Shown here: piece by piece, positions 38,670 through 46,222 of the stretch
Numbering within the stretch: the stretch's first letter is position 1
Layout: every line of letters starts with the position of its first letter
NCBI GenBank assembly: GCA_963842355.1
Contig: CAWJGC010000013.1
Span: forward strand, 1-64,000
Direction of reading: 5' to 3'
Length of the DNA: 64,000 bases
Origin: JASHPR01 sp963842355
Lineage (GTDB): Bacteria > Actinomycetota > Actinomycetes > Streptosporangiales > Streptosporangiaceae
Notes under the pieces: model-generated
What the model saw: the letters and a program-made list of their open reading frames with translations, nothing else
Database searches by the model: none
Told to the model about the DNA's origin: nothing
Program-made: the position numbers and the translations under genes

Positions 38670-38670
38670 C
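38626..38670 (+). repeat. att copy 1 (attL, within tRNA-Gly)
   Basis: 45 bp starting TTCCCAAGCTGATAGTGCGA and ending CACCCGCTCCAC. Exactly repeated at 42597-42641, and over 42 bp at 43321-43362. Marks the tRNA-proximal end of the integrated element. Confidence 0.92.
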
Positions 38671-38741
38671 CAAGAAGGCCCAGGTCAGGGATATAGCCGG
38701 ACTGGAGCCTTGATCGGGACAGGAGCGCACACAGGGTCTCC

Positions 38742-38763
38742 GTGCAATTAGCGTGCAATTAGC
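38742..38763 (+). repeat. tandem 11-bp repeat, candidate integrase arm sites
   Basis: GTGCAATTAGC twice in tandem, 72 bp inside the left att and overlapping the integrase stop. A one-base variant GTGCAACTAGC is doubled at 42492-42513, inside the second att. Location at both element ends suggests arm-type integrase binding sites. Confidence 0.6.
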
Positions 38764-40105
38764 CCGCCGGGACCAGCGCGCCTGCGGTGCCGTCATCGTC
38801 GTCTCCATCGGCGTGCTGCTGAGCCTCGATATGCGCGTCGATCGCCTTCGTAATCGCCTGGTCAGCACCCTGTGCCTCATGCTGGTAGATCATCGCGGCG
38901 CGTTCGCTGTCGTGGCCCATCCGCGCCATCAGATCTCGCAGGCCCGCACCGCTCTTGGCCGCCAGGTGATTGCCCGTATGACGGAGATCATGAAAGTGCA
39001 GGCCCTCAGCGCCGATTGCGCGCACGGCGTGCGGCCAGGCTGACATCTTGTTGAAGTTGCTGCGGCGCATCGGGCCACCCTGCACGCCCGTGAACAGTAG
39101 GGCGCCCGGTTCGGGTCCGACGTAGAGCGCCAGATGATCACGCAGAGCCGGGACGATGGCGGCCGGGACGCCGACCAGGCGACGACCTGCCCTGGACTTT
39201 GGCGGGCCAAGGACTAGCTCTCCGGTTGACCGCTCGACGTACGCCGCACGGACCCGGACCTGCCTCGCACCGAGATCCAGGTCACACCGACGCAGCGCCG
39301 TTACCTCACCCCATCGGAGGCTTGCGAACGTGGCCAGCAGCACCAGGGCGTAGTACCGCCGGTCCTGGCTGCCGTCGGCCCTGCCCTTGATCCCCATCGT
39401 CCACAGCGCCGTCTCGGCGGCCGACCTGGTGGCGAAGACCTCCGGTGCCGTGCGCATGACGCCATGGCGGGCGAAGCGCAGCCGGTAGCCGCCTGTGCTC
39501 AGCTTGCGCACGTTGCCGAAAGCGCGACGGCCGAGCAGCTGCGCGAGCTCGAAGACCTGCGCCACGGTCAGCACAGGCCGCTCACCAGCATGCTCGTCAC
39601 CAGCGCCCCGGATGCGGCATGGATTAGTCAGCAGGATCTTGTCTTCCTCGACGGCGGTGGTGAGCACACCGCGCAGCAGCCGGTATGCCTTCGCCGCTAC
39701 CGATTCGGAGACCCCAACGCGCAGCAGATCGCTCCGCCACTCGCGGATCACAGCGGCCGACAGCCTGCCCAGCGGAACGCTGCCCAGGTATGGCGCGATG
39801 TGCTTCCTGAACAGCCAGGAGTACAGGTCAACCGTTCGCGGACGCAGGCCCGGACGTTGCCGTATCCAGGTCTCGGCGTAGTCCTGTAGCTCGATCTTGC
39901 CGCGCTCCGGATCGGTCCACTCGCCACGGTAGATCTGCGCCTCCACCAGCGTCAGGAAACGCTCGGCATCCGACTTGCGCTCGTAGGTCTCCGGGGCGAC
40001 GCGGCGCCGACCATCGGGGCCGATATAGCTGGCCTGGTACCGGCCAGACGGCAGCCGCCGGACTTTGCCGAAACGGCGGTGACCCGGCTTGTTGCCCTTT
40101 GCCAT
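38759..40105 (-). CDS. int: tyrosine site-specific integrase
   Basis: 448-residue tyrosine recombinase that integrates and excises the element at tRNA-Gly. Catalytic residues are all present: Arg264 (ASLRWGE), Lys303, His372 and Arg375 (FHDLRH), His398 (MGHDS) and Tyr407 (MIYQHE). The N-terminal arm-binding domain (7-61, RRFGKVRRLPSGRYQASY) is followed by the core-binding domain (70-170). Unusually a second arm-type domain (192-246, RAFGNVRKLSTGGYRLRF) is inserted between core-binding and catalytic parts. Start ATG 40105 overlaps the reconstructed xis stop by one base. Gene order rep-xis-int toward the tRNA is that of pSAM2-like actinomycete integrative elements. Confidence 0.95.
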   Translation of the reverse strand: MAKGNKPGHRRFGKVRRLPSGRYQASYIGPDGRRRVAPETYERKSDAERFLTLVEAQIYRGEWTDPERGKIELQDYAETWIRQRPGLRPRTVDLYSWLFRKHIAPYLGSVPLGRLSAAVIREWRSDLLRVGVSESVAAKAYRLLRGVLTTAVEEDKILLTNPCRIRGAGDEHAGERPVLTVAQVFELAQLLGRRAFGNVRKLSTGGYRLRFARHGVMRTAPEVFATRSAAETALWTMGIKGRADGSQDRRYYALVLLATFASLRWGEVTALRRCDLDLGARQVRVRAAYVERSTGELVLGPPKSRAGRRLVGVPAAIVPALRDHLALYVGPEPGALLFTGVQGGPMRRSNFNKMSAWPHAVRAIGAEGLHFHDLRHTGNHLAAKSGAGLRDLMARMGHDSERAAMIYQHEAQGADQAITKAIDAHIEAQQHADGDDDDGTAGALVPAG

Positions 40106-40345
40106 CACGCCACCTTCTTCCGGCCCCGCCAGACGCTTGACGCCGTGATCGGCGCCACCCGGTGCGAGTCGATGTACGCAGCCAGGGCAGACTCGCTGAT
40201 CCCGCACATGGCGGCCAACCCTGACGAATTCGATCCGGCGTTCTGCGATCAACCGCCGAGGGAATCGCTCGGTCGTGCCCAGCAGCTCGGCGGCCTGAAC
40301 GACGGTCAGCAGCCGCTCCGGCGATAGACGACGTTCATCGCTCAT
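40105..40345 (-). pseudogene. xis: excisionase (HTH), frameshifted
   Basis: Starts MSDERRLSPERLLTVVQAAE and keeps the excisionase HTH through RRLIAERRIEFVRVGRHVR. Then one extra G in a GGG run (40201-40203, CCC on the + strand) throws the frame, which runs on into int. Without that base the protein continues ISESALAAYIDSHRVAPITA and ends at TGA overlapping the int ATG: a normal ~79-residue Xis. If the base is real, excision is probably lost and an Xis-Int fusion frame is created. Its ATG overlaps the stop of the rep remnant by four bases. Confidence 0.85.
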
Positions 40346-40695
40346 GCTGCCCTCCTGGTTGCCGAAACGTCTGTGTTCCGTTCCTGGGCAAGCCGTCTGG
40401 CCTGGTCGAGTGCGTTCTTCCAGCGCATCCGCTCGGCCACGACGCGCACCAGGCGCCGGGGCGGGGGCATGTAATCGGGATCGTTCGTGGTGACCCGCTC
40501 CCACTGGTAGCGGCCGGTGTCGGCAGTTGCCGAAAGGCCGAGGGTGTCCATGAGCCATTGCTTGCGGTCGCCGCGGTGGTCGGCCAGGGTCTTGCCCGAC
40601 CATTTGCGCGAGACCAGGACGCGGCGCCCGGCGTAGCCAAGATGGGTCGCGTCGTGGGCTTTGCCCTTGCAGGCGCCGGGGACAAGGCGGCGGCG
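40342..40695 (-). pseudogene. replication initiator remnant (RepSA-type C-terminus)
   Basis: About 117 residues in one frame without a start: RRRLVPGACKGKAHDATHLG, YAGRRVLVSRKWSGKTLADH, and RMRWKNALDQARRLAQERNT before the stop. This is the C-terminal end of the replication initiators found upstream of xis-int in actinomycete integrative elements. A TAG at 40696-40698 closes the frame and no N-terminal domain is recognisable further up, so the gene is 5'-truncated. Family call rests on my recall of the motif and the conserved gene order. Confidence 0.7.
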
Positions 40696-40843
40696 CTAGC
40701 GCCGCCGCGCCCGGTTCCGCTCGCGTCGGGCTCTGGCCTTGGGAGGCCCGCCCGCCGCAGCGGCCCGGGCAGGCTGACACCGATTCGCAGATCCAAACGG
40801 CTCATCGCGGTGGTGATCGGGAGGGAGGTGCAGACGTCGACGT

Positions 40844-41518
40844 TCATCCTGCCGGGTTGAACAGCTTCCAGTGCCCCTCAGAGATGACCTCAACGCTGCC
40901 GCCGGTCACCTTGATAGCGGTTTGATCGTCGATGGCGTACGCCGGGCCCTTTATCCCGGCGGCCCACCGTTCCGCCTCGGCCATGGTTCTGTCCGGGCGG
41001 TCCGGGCCGTCGAGGTGCGGGAAGATGGAGAAATCGACAACTCCCAGCATGCTGTCACCACCGGTGGGCGGCTTCCAGCGGACGAACATCTCACCGATGC
41101 GGGGGGTCAGCACCATGCTCCCGGCACTGAGCCCGATGTAGACCGTGTCGCGCAGCGACGGGAGGAGGCCGGCCAGTCCGGACTCCCGCATCCAGTGGCA
41201 CAAATACAGCGCGTCGCCGCCGTTCACCAGCAGAACGTCTGCCTCCCGGACCCAGGAGACCCAGCGGTCCTTGTCGATGCTGGGAAGGGAGGTCAGCTCC
41301 AGAGCGCCTACCGACTTCCACCCCAACTCGGTCATGGGATCAGGGGACCGCCCGCTGATGAAACGCCATGGGCCCTCCGGATCCCCGTCAGGGCCCCCGT
41401 ATCCTGCGGTGGGGATGCAAAGGGCGCTGGCCTCGGCGATCGGTTTGCCCAGAAGATCGACCAGCGCCGCCAGCATGCTTGCATTCCTGACACCAGAAGA
41501 GGTAAGGAGAAGCTTCAT
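40844..41518 (-). CDS. peptidase E-like (S51) protein, element cargo
   Basis: 224-residue member of the class I glutamine amidotransferase-like fold, peptidase family S51 (aspartyl dipeptidase). Nucleophile elbow YIGLSAGSMVLTP (Ser), preceded by the strand ADVLLVNGGDALYL; N-terminus MKLLLTSSGVRNASMLAALV is typical. The catalytic His is expected in VVDFSIFPHLDGPDR. Located inside the integrative element, so a cargo gene; role there is unknown. Weak ribosome site before ATG 41518. Cyanophycinase-like hydrolysis is an alternative. Confidence 0.85.
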   Translation of the reverse strand: MKLLLTSSGVRNASMLAALVDLLGKPIAEASALCIPTAGYGGPDGDPEGPWRFISGRSPDPMTELGWKSVGALELTSLPSIDKDRWVSWVREADVLLVNGGDALYLCHWMRESGLAGLLPSLRDTVYIGLSAGSMVLTPRIGEMFVRWKPPTGGDSMLGVVDFSIFPHLDGPDRPDRTMAEAERWAAGIKGPAYAIDDQTAIKVTGGSVEVISEGHWKLFNPAG

Positions 41519-42138
41519 CGCGACACCGTAGCCTGGCGACCACGTCCCTGTCTTCGTGCACCATCTGGTGGCGTGTGTTGAATATGTGCTGAAATAGGGA
41601 GTGCTCTCCGAACTTCGCAGGTCAGCGGCTAATCGAGCTGTCCCCTGGTAAGAAGAATATTACGGCCTCAGCGCTGGGGATGCGATACCTGGCGGCGCGA
41701 GATTTTGATCTGCCGCTCACTGCCCAGGAACGGAATCTGCGCACTAAATTGGCCTAAGTCAGGCCGACATCCAAGGCGACAGCGGCAGGCGATCCAGTAT
41801 CAAGGCCAGGTTGACACCGGATCGGTGATCCAGCAGGGCCGGGGGAGTGGTGAGGGACGGCTGGCGCGTTCGTTAAGTCGTGCCAGGACCCCGGGGGATT
41901 CACCCGGGCAGTGATCGTATTCCGCCGTCCGCTGCGGTCAAGCAGCGGCTAACCGCATGATCCTTTGGCCCGCCCCCTCCACACGAGCACACCCCGCTCG
42001 CGCGGAGACCTCTGCCAGTCCAAAGCATCAAGCAGCCGCAACTTGACCTCCACTCCCGGCTCCACAACCCCGGCACCTATCGGGTGAAGGCCCCCAGCCG
42101 ATCACCCCTCTCATGGCCGGGGCGGAAGGAGCAGACAG
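41519..42138. other. 620-bp gene-free stretch of the element
   Basis: Less GC-rich than the rest. Contains a small inverted repeat (CCGCTGC at 41929-41935 with GCAGCGG at 41942-41948) but no gene I can support; short frames here look non-coding. May hold promoters for the peptidase gene and the HTH gene, or a degenerate origin or transfer site. Confidence 0.4.
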
Positions 42139-42465
42139 ATGACCCCCCTCATGGCAGACCAGCCGACCGGCAGCGGCTGGCGATCCGGTGACAAGGCCAG
42201 TTTGTCAGCAAAACGACGGCGGCGGACCGTCGAGAACGACGAGTACGGCGAGTTCATCCGGCGCATCCTGCGCGCCTACAGCCGCCGCGTCGCAGACGGC
42301 GACATCGACGCACTCAGCCTCATGACCAGGCTCGCAGACGAGCTGGACGACGCCATCGCCCAGGCGGTCAAGGGCCTGCGCACCTAGGGCTACTCCTGGA
42401 CCGAGATCGGAGACCGGCTCGGCATCACCCGCCAGGCCGCACGGCAACGATGGATAGGACGGTAG
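42139..42465 (+). pseudogene. HTH protein with internal TAG stop
   Basis: Begins with a good GGAAGGAG site. The first 82 residues (TVENDEYGEFIRRILRAYSR to IAQAVKGLRT) end at TAG 42385-42387, but the same frame continues GYSWTEIGDRLGITRQAARQ and RWIGR to a second stop at 42465. That tail is the sigma-70-region-4-like HTH of a small actinobacterial family, so the TAG cuts off the DNA-binding domain. A single C-to-T change from CAG would explain it. Either a true nonsense mutation or readthrough. Confidence 0.8.
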
Positions 42466-42491
42466 CCGACCTGCATGCCGCATCGATGGCC

Positions 42492-42513
42492 GTGCAACTA
42501 GCGTGCAACTAGC
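42492..42513 (+). repeat. tandem 11-bp repeat, right-end candidate arm sites
   Basis: GTGCAACTAGC twice in tandem, 83 bp before att copy 2. Direct counterpart of GTGCAATTAGC x2 at 38742-38763, in the same orientation. Confidence 0.6.
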
Positions 42514-42596
42514 CAGGGCTAGCACTGGGTATTCAGAGTCACTCCCGGACAGGCGAGATGCCTGGTCAGCAGCGTACACGGTCACGATCGGTCCAA

Positions 42597-42641
42597 TTCC
42601 CAAGCTGATAGTGCGAGTTCGATTCTCGTCACCCGCTCCAC
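42597..42641 (+). repeat. att copy 2 (attR of first unit)
   Basis: Exact 45-bp copy of the tRNA-Gly 3' end. It has no tRNA 5' half, so it is not a functional gene. It closes a ~3.97-kb unit with int, xis, rep remnant, peptidase and HTH gene, and opens a second unit of 0.7 kb. Confidence 0.92.
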
Positions 42642-42776
42642 GATGAAACGCCTGGTCATAGGCATGATCACGGTTCCTGCCCCAAGCCATCAGGATGCAT
42701 CCCCACGTCCGTGTGCCCGCTGCGTGCCCGATGGCCCGATACACGCGCGGCGGACATCCGCTGCGTGGTTCTGATA

Positions 42777-43217
42777 GTGGACCGCAGAGTATTCGAGATG
42801 TATCGTGATGCCGTGGATGAGGCGACGCGGAATGACATCGCTGCCGCAACAGCAGCGCACCACGAACTCGGCCGCGACTACGACGACGCCGTCGCAGAAA
42901 GCTTGGTCGATCGGATCGGCGCGGAGATCGACAAGCGGGTAGACGCCAGGCTACGCACTGGACCATCAGGTTCTCGCCCGCCGGCCGAGCCCTCGCAGTC
43001 AGGTAAGAGCCAGGCACTGTTTCTCGCCGCCGGGATCGGCGCCGGGCTTACCGGGTTCGTGGCCATCATCGCCGAACACGTCAGCAAGCACGTCGGCTAC
43101 GCGGTGATCATGGTATGGGTCATCCTCGCAGTCGCGGGTCTGGGCACGGCGGTGGTGAACAGATACCGCAGCATGTCGGCGCAGGTAAGGGCCATAAGCA
43201 CGTACGACCGCCAGTGA
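42777..43217 (+). CDS. hypothetical two-TM protein between att copies
   Basis: About 146 residues, unknown family. N-terminal soluble part is charged and helical (MYRDAVDEATRNDIAAATAA, then VDRIGAEIDKRVDARL), followed by two TM helices (FLAAGIGAGLTGFVAIIAEH and VIMVWVILAVAGLGTAVV) and a basic tail. It is the only gene in the 0.7-kb unit between att copies 2 and 3. GTG 42777 is chosen; GTG 42765 and ATG 42798 are possible. Resembles single-gene cargo of a minimal, int-less element; function not known. Confidence 0.6.
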   Translation: MDRRVFEMYRDAVDEATRNDIAAATAAHHELGRDYDDAVAESLVDRIGAEIDKRVDARLRTGPSGSRPPAEPSQSGKSQALFLAAGIGAGLTGFVAIIAEHVSKHVGYAVIMVWVILAVAGLGTAVVNRYRSMSAQVRAISTYDRQ

Positions 43218-43320
43218 TCCTGTCCGCGTGTTCGGACACGGGGATTCACGGTCACTGGCGGAGCACTCAAGATGGGCGCTGACCTGCGGCGGGGGTGGTC
43301 AGGTCTGCCTGTTGCACTCA

Positions 43321-43362
43321 TTCCCAAGCTGATAGTGCGAGTTCGATTCTCGTCACCCGCTC
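43321..43362 (+). repeat. att copy 3 (outer attR)
   Basis: 42 bp identical to the tRNA-Gly 3' end, then TAC in place of CAC. Third att copy, marking the right end of the accretion. Chromosomal genes appear to resume with the DUF1707 membrane gene. Confidence 0.9.
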
Positions 43363-43441
43363 TACGCGCCCCAGCCAGGGCCGGATCCCAGCCCGGACCC
43401 GACGCCTGTGAGGATGACGGGCAAGAGCAGTCTTCCGGCTG

Positions 43442-45070
43442 TCATTCACCCACGGCTGGCGAACCCGGCTCCATGAGATCCCGGTTGGCTCCCGGGTGCG
43501 AGCGCCGCTGATGCCAGGTGCCGAGCATCTGGGCCCCGACTGCCAGCCAGGCGATGAAATAGGCCGCCGTGACCAGGAAGAGTAGTTTCCCGATGGGCTG
43601 ATTATCGGTGGGGGTGGGGTCGGGGACCGCGACAACGGCCGCGAAAAGGGCGGGCGTGATGAGCCCCCATGCGCTCCACACGACTGCTCTGCCCGCCGGC
43701 TGACGGGGCTGCGCCTGGGCAGGCTTGCGCACGGGCTCGGTCCTGGTCAGCCCGGCGGGGAGGTCGGCGGTCAGCGCGGCCAGGTCGGCGTAGGTCCGCG
43801 CGGCGAACGTCTGGCCCACCCGCAGGTCCAGCTCCTCTTTGGTCAGCCTGCCCCGCGCGAACGCAGCCTTGAGCACGTCGGCCACCTGCTCGCGGTCGGC
43901 GTCGGAGGCCATGAGGCGGCCCAGCGGCTGAGGCGGTGAAAGGTCGTCAGGGCCGCGGACACCGCGGCGGCGGGTGCCGGGCGATGTGCGGGCGAGTCCC
44001 CCGCCGAGGACGCCGAGCCAGGCGCCGAAGAACGGTGCGATCATGAGCGCGGCCAGGGGCGTCTCCCCTGCTTGGCCGACGCTGAGTTCCACCCAGTACT
44101 CGTGCCGGAGGCCCGGCGGGATCACCACCTGGTTCGGGTCGCAGGTTTCGCACCCGCCGCCAGACGGTGGCGGGGGGATTTGGAGCGGCACGTGGTGCGG
44201 GAATAGCGCGATCGTGACCGAGGTGAGCACCGCCAGCAGCAGGGCAGCCGTCGCTATGGCGCAGCTCGCGGCCAGGGCGCCCTGCCCGGTCGGGCCCAGT
44301 GCCGCCGGTCGCGGGTCCCGGGCGGACAATCGCGCCGCCAGGAACCCGGTCGCCAGGGGCAGCGCCAGTGCGGCCAGCCCCCACCACTTCAATGACGGGC
44401 CGCTGGGGTCGACGTTTACGCCGAGAGGCGCGAGCGGGTACAGCACACCGGCGGTGGCCGCGCCGAACCCGATTCCGATCGGCAGGATCCAGCGGGTGAG
44501 CCGCACGCGCTGGGAGGAGGTCAGGATGAGCAGCCCGGCCACATAGGCGGCGATGACCAGCAGCAGCAGGATCTCCAAGGCCCAGATGCCGGGAACGACC
44601 GCGAAGTAGGCGCCGAGCTTGCTGCCGTCGCGGTCCTTCACGGTCTTAGCGGCGATCAGCGCGAGCACCATCGCGTACCCGCCCACCCGCGCCGCGCGCG
44701 GCGCCCAGCCGGAACGAACCGGCCCGAAATACCGGCGGACCACCCACGGCAGCACGGCCAGCAGCACCACCGTGCCGACGGCGTACACCCGGTTCAAAGG
44801 TGTGGCCGAGTTCGACGACGCGCCCGGCCAGCCGATCCACACCATGCCCGCCGCCGCGGCCGCGAACGCCAGCACCCGGATGACCCTGCCCATCAAGACC
44901 TCCCGTGCCACCAGCCACAGCCCCCCGCCCAGCCACGCCACCCGCCCCGCCCCGGACGGGACCTCGCCGGCCTCAGCCAGCACGGCCCTGGCCCAGTCGC
45001 GACGGGCCGCCGGAAGCAGCCCGGCCGAGCGCTCCAGCAGCCTGGCCATCACCCCTGTGAACCGATCCAT
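43442..45070 (-). CDS. multi-TM membrane protein with DUF1707 domain
   Basis: 542 residues. N-terminal cytoplasmic segment RDWARAVLAEAGEVPSG is typical of membrane proteins paired with PadR regulators; then about nine TM helices and, near residue 395-450, a DUF1707/SHOCT-type domain (LMASDADREQVADVLKAAFA, then RGRLTKEELDLRVGQTFAAR), ending with two more TM helices and a short tail. The extracellular loop with CETCDPN holds two Cys. The start overlaps the padR stop by one base, so the two genes are an operon. Function unknown; a role in envelope stress or signalling is only suggested by the PadR link. Confidence 0.8.
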   Translation of the reverse strand: MDRFTGVMARLLERSAGLLPAARRDWARAVLAEAGEVPSGAGRVAWLGGGLWLVAREVLMGRVIRVLAFAAAAAGMVWIGWPGASSNSATPLNRVYAVGTVVLLAVLPWVVRRYFGPVRSGWAPRAARVGGYAMVLALIAAKTVKDRDGSKLGAYFAVVPGIWALEILLLLVIAAYVAGLLILTSSQRVRLTRWILPIGIGFGAATAGVLYPLAPLGVNVDPSGPSLKWWGLAALALPLATGFLAARLSARDPRPAALGPTGQGALAASCAIATAALLLAVLTSVTIALFPHHVPLQIPPPPSGGGCETCDPNQVVIPPGLRHEYWVELSVGQAGETPLAALMIAPFFGAWLGVLGGGLARTSPGTRRRGVRGPDDLSPPQPLGRLMASDADREQVADVLKAAFARGRLTKEELDLRVGQTFAARTYADLAALTADLPAGLTRTEPVRKPAQAQPRQPAGRAVVWSAWGLITPALFAAVVAVPDPTPTDNQPIGKLLFLVTAAYFIAWLAVGAQMLGTWHQRRSHPGANRDLMEPGSPAVGE

Positions 45071-45414
45071 CACGCCCCCTCCACCCCCACCTTGCGCTTG
45101 CCCGCCCGGCCCGCTCCGGCCACGCGACGGTGCCGTTCTGGGGCCGCCACAGCTCGCGCCGCCCGGGCCGCGGCCAGGCCATCAGAGCTGAGCCGGTACA
45201 GGTGCCGCCGCGGGCGCCCGGCCGGCTGCCCGTCCTCCCAGCACGCCTCGACCAGGCCGCGCTCGGCCAAACGGATCAAGATCGGGTACAACGTGCCCGA
45301 CCGCAGCCCGGTCTGCTTGGCGAGCAGATAGCCATGCCGCCAGGAGGCCGGGTCCGCCTCCAGCGAAGCCAGTACCGACAGTGTCTGGGCAGAGAACCCG
45401 GAACGACGAGCCAT
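45070..45414 (-). CDS. PadR family transcriptional regulator
   Basis: 114-residue winged-helix repressor. PadR pattern: QTLSVLASLEADPASWRHGY, LAKQTGLRSGTLYPILIRLA and the wing GRPRRHLYRLSSDGLAA. It is the first gene of an operon with the membrane protein. A perfect 14-bp palindrome lies ten bases before its ATG and is the likely operator, giving autoregulation. Signal unknown. Confidence 0.93.
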   Translation of the reverse strand: MARRSGFSAQTLSVLASLEADPASWRHGYLLAKQTGLRSGTLYPILIRLAERGLVEACWEDGQPAGRPRRHLYRLSSDGLAAARAARAVAAPERHRRVAGAGRAGKRKVGVEGA

Positions 45415-45424
45415 GGCGCCAAAC

Positions 45425-45438
45425 TCTACCTAGGTAGA
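45425..45438. promoter_or_regulatory. palindromic operator of padR
   Basis: TCTACCTAGGTAGA, a perfect 14-bp palindrome ten bases before the padR start. It also supplies the AGGTAGA that precedes the gene, so a bound regulator would block expression. A PadR site is inferred from place and symmetry. Confidence 0.6.
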
Positions 45439-45457
45439 CACCTTGCGTCCACCCTTA

Positions 45458-45775
45458 GGGTGATCGCCGACAAGATAGGCCTGACGGAAGACGATCTCAG
45501 GGCAAGGATCCCCAGCGGGACACCGTTGTTAGCCAGCCGCGTGCGTCGGGAAGTCGCCTACAGGTACCAGTCCGGCCTGGTGCGCCGCTGCTGTTGCGGA
45601 GGCCAACGCCGCTGTAGCCGAGGAGGTTCTCGTGCCCGGCGCCCAAGCCGACCGTGGCATCTTCGTCACCACCAGCCGGTTCACCAACGACGCTCAAGAC
45701 TACGCCGAACGTGTCGCCGCCCGCCTGGTACTGATCGACGGCCGAGCGGGTGGTCAGATGGTCGCCGTCGCCGGT
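45458..45775 (+). pseudogene. Mrr-type restriction endonuclease remnant
   Basis: Two fragments in different frames. 45458-45585 reads VIADKIGLTEDDLRARIPSG, like the end of an Mrr N-terminal winged-helix domain. 45632-45748 reads DRGIFVTTSRFTNDAQDYAE and RVAARLVLIDG, which matches the C-terminal end of the Mrr catalytic domain. The PD-(D/E)xK core between them is missing, and the reading is then broken by a tandem duplication. So a deleted restriction gene. The C-terminal match is fairly clear, the N-terminal one weaker. Confidence 0.55.
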
Positions 45776-45796
45776 GGTCAGATGGTCGCCGTCGCC
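45749..45796 (+). repeat. 24-bp perfect tandem duplication
   Basis: The unit starting GGTGGTCAGATGGTCGCC occurs twice, 45749-45772 and 45773-45796, right after the Mrr remnant. Confidence 0.92.
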
Positions 45797-45809
45797 GCGC
45801 AAAGCTGGC

Positions 45810-45859
45810 GATGAATGTGGAGATGGTGTACGTGGGTGTGCACCAGGCTCACATTCATC
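45810..45859 (+). repeat. 50-bp dispersed hairpin element, copy B
   Basis: Starts GATGAATGTG and ends CACATTCATC, exactly as long as copy A at 21099-21148, with the same inner TGTAC and GTGCAC. The terminal ten bases pair perfectly. Sits in the decayed restriction region. Confidence 0.6.
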
Positions 45860-46222
45860 CCGGCCAGGACGCAGCACCGCCGAATCGCGAACCGGGATGA
45901 AAAGGATGAAACGGTACGAAGGGGCAGCGCGCGTAACCGCCCGGCCGGCCGACTGATTACGAGCAGATAGATCGCGAAAATCGCTAGATCGGGAGGGCGG
46001 CTCCTGGAACCGGGAGCGTGCGTCGCGGGCCGCCTGGAACGCGGCCCGGACCTCCTGCTCCCCGGCGATCACCGTGCAGGACAGCAGGGACGCGGTCCCG
46101 GACATGTCCAGGATCTCGCCCGCTCCAAGCCGATGGGGCGGGGACCTGCAACGGACTATCGACCTAATTGAGTGGCAATAGCGGCTTTCCTAGCTACTGT
46201 ATCAGCCAAATGGAGGGGACGG
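45860..46222. other. gene-poor stretch
   Basis: No gene I can support. On the minus strand 46000-46105 reads SGTASLLSCTVIAGEQEVRA, which looks like a decayed coding fragment of unknown origin. The rest is AT-richer than the surroundings. Confidence 0.3.

Noticed and set aside
40696..40893. N-terminal part of the rep gene upstream of the TAG
   Set aside because: Same frame as the rep remnant, but the Arg/Pro/Ala-rich translation has no recognisable Rep motif, so I do not extend the pseudogene over it.
41705..41914. small gene in the element gap
   Set aside because: 69 codons without a ribosome site, low-complexity Gly/Arg/Ser content and no relative I recognise.
42597..43362. two further tRNA-Gly genes
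   Set aside because: Only the 3' 42-45 bases are present at 42597 and 43321; acceptor 5' strand, D arm and half the anticodon stem are missing, so these are att copies.
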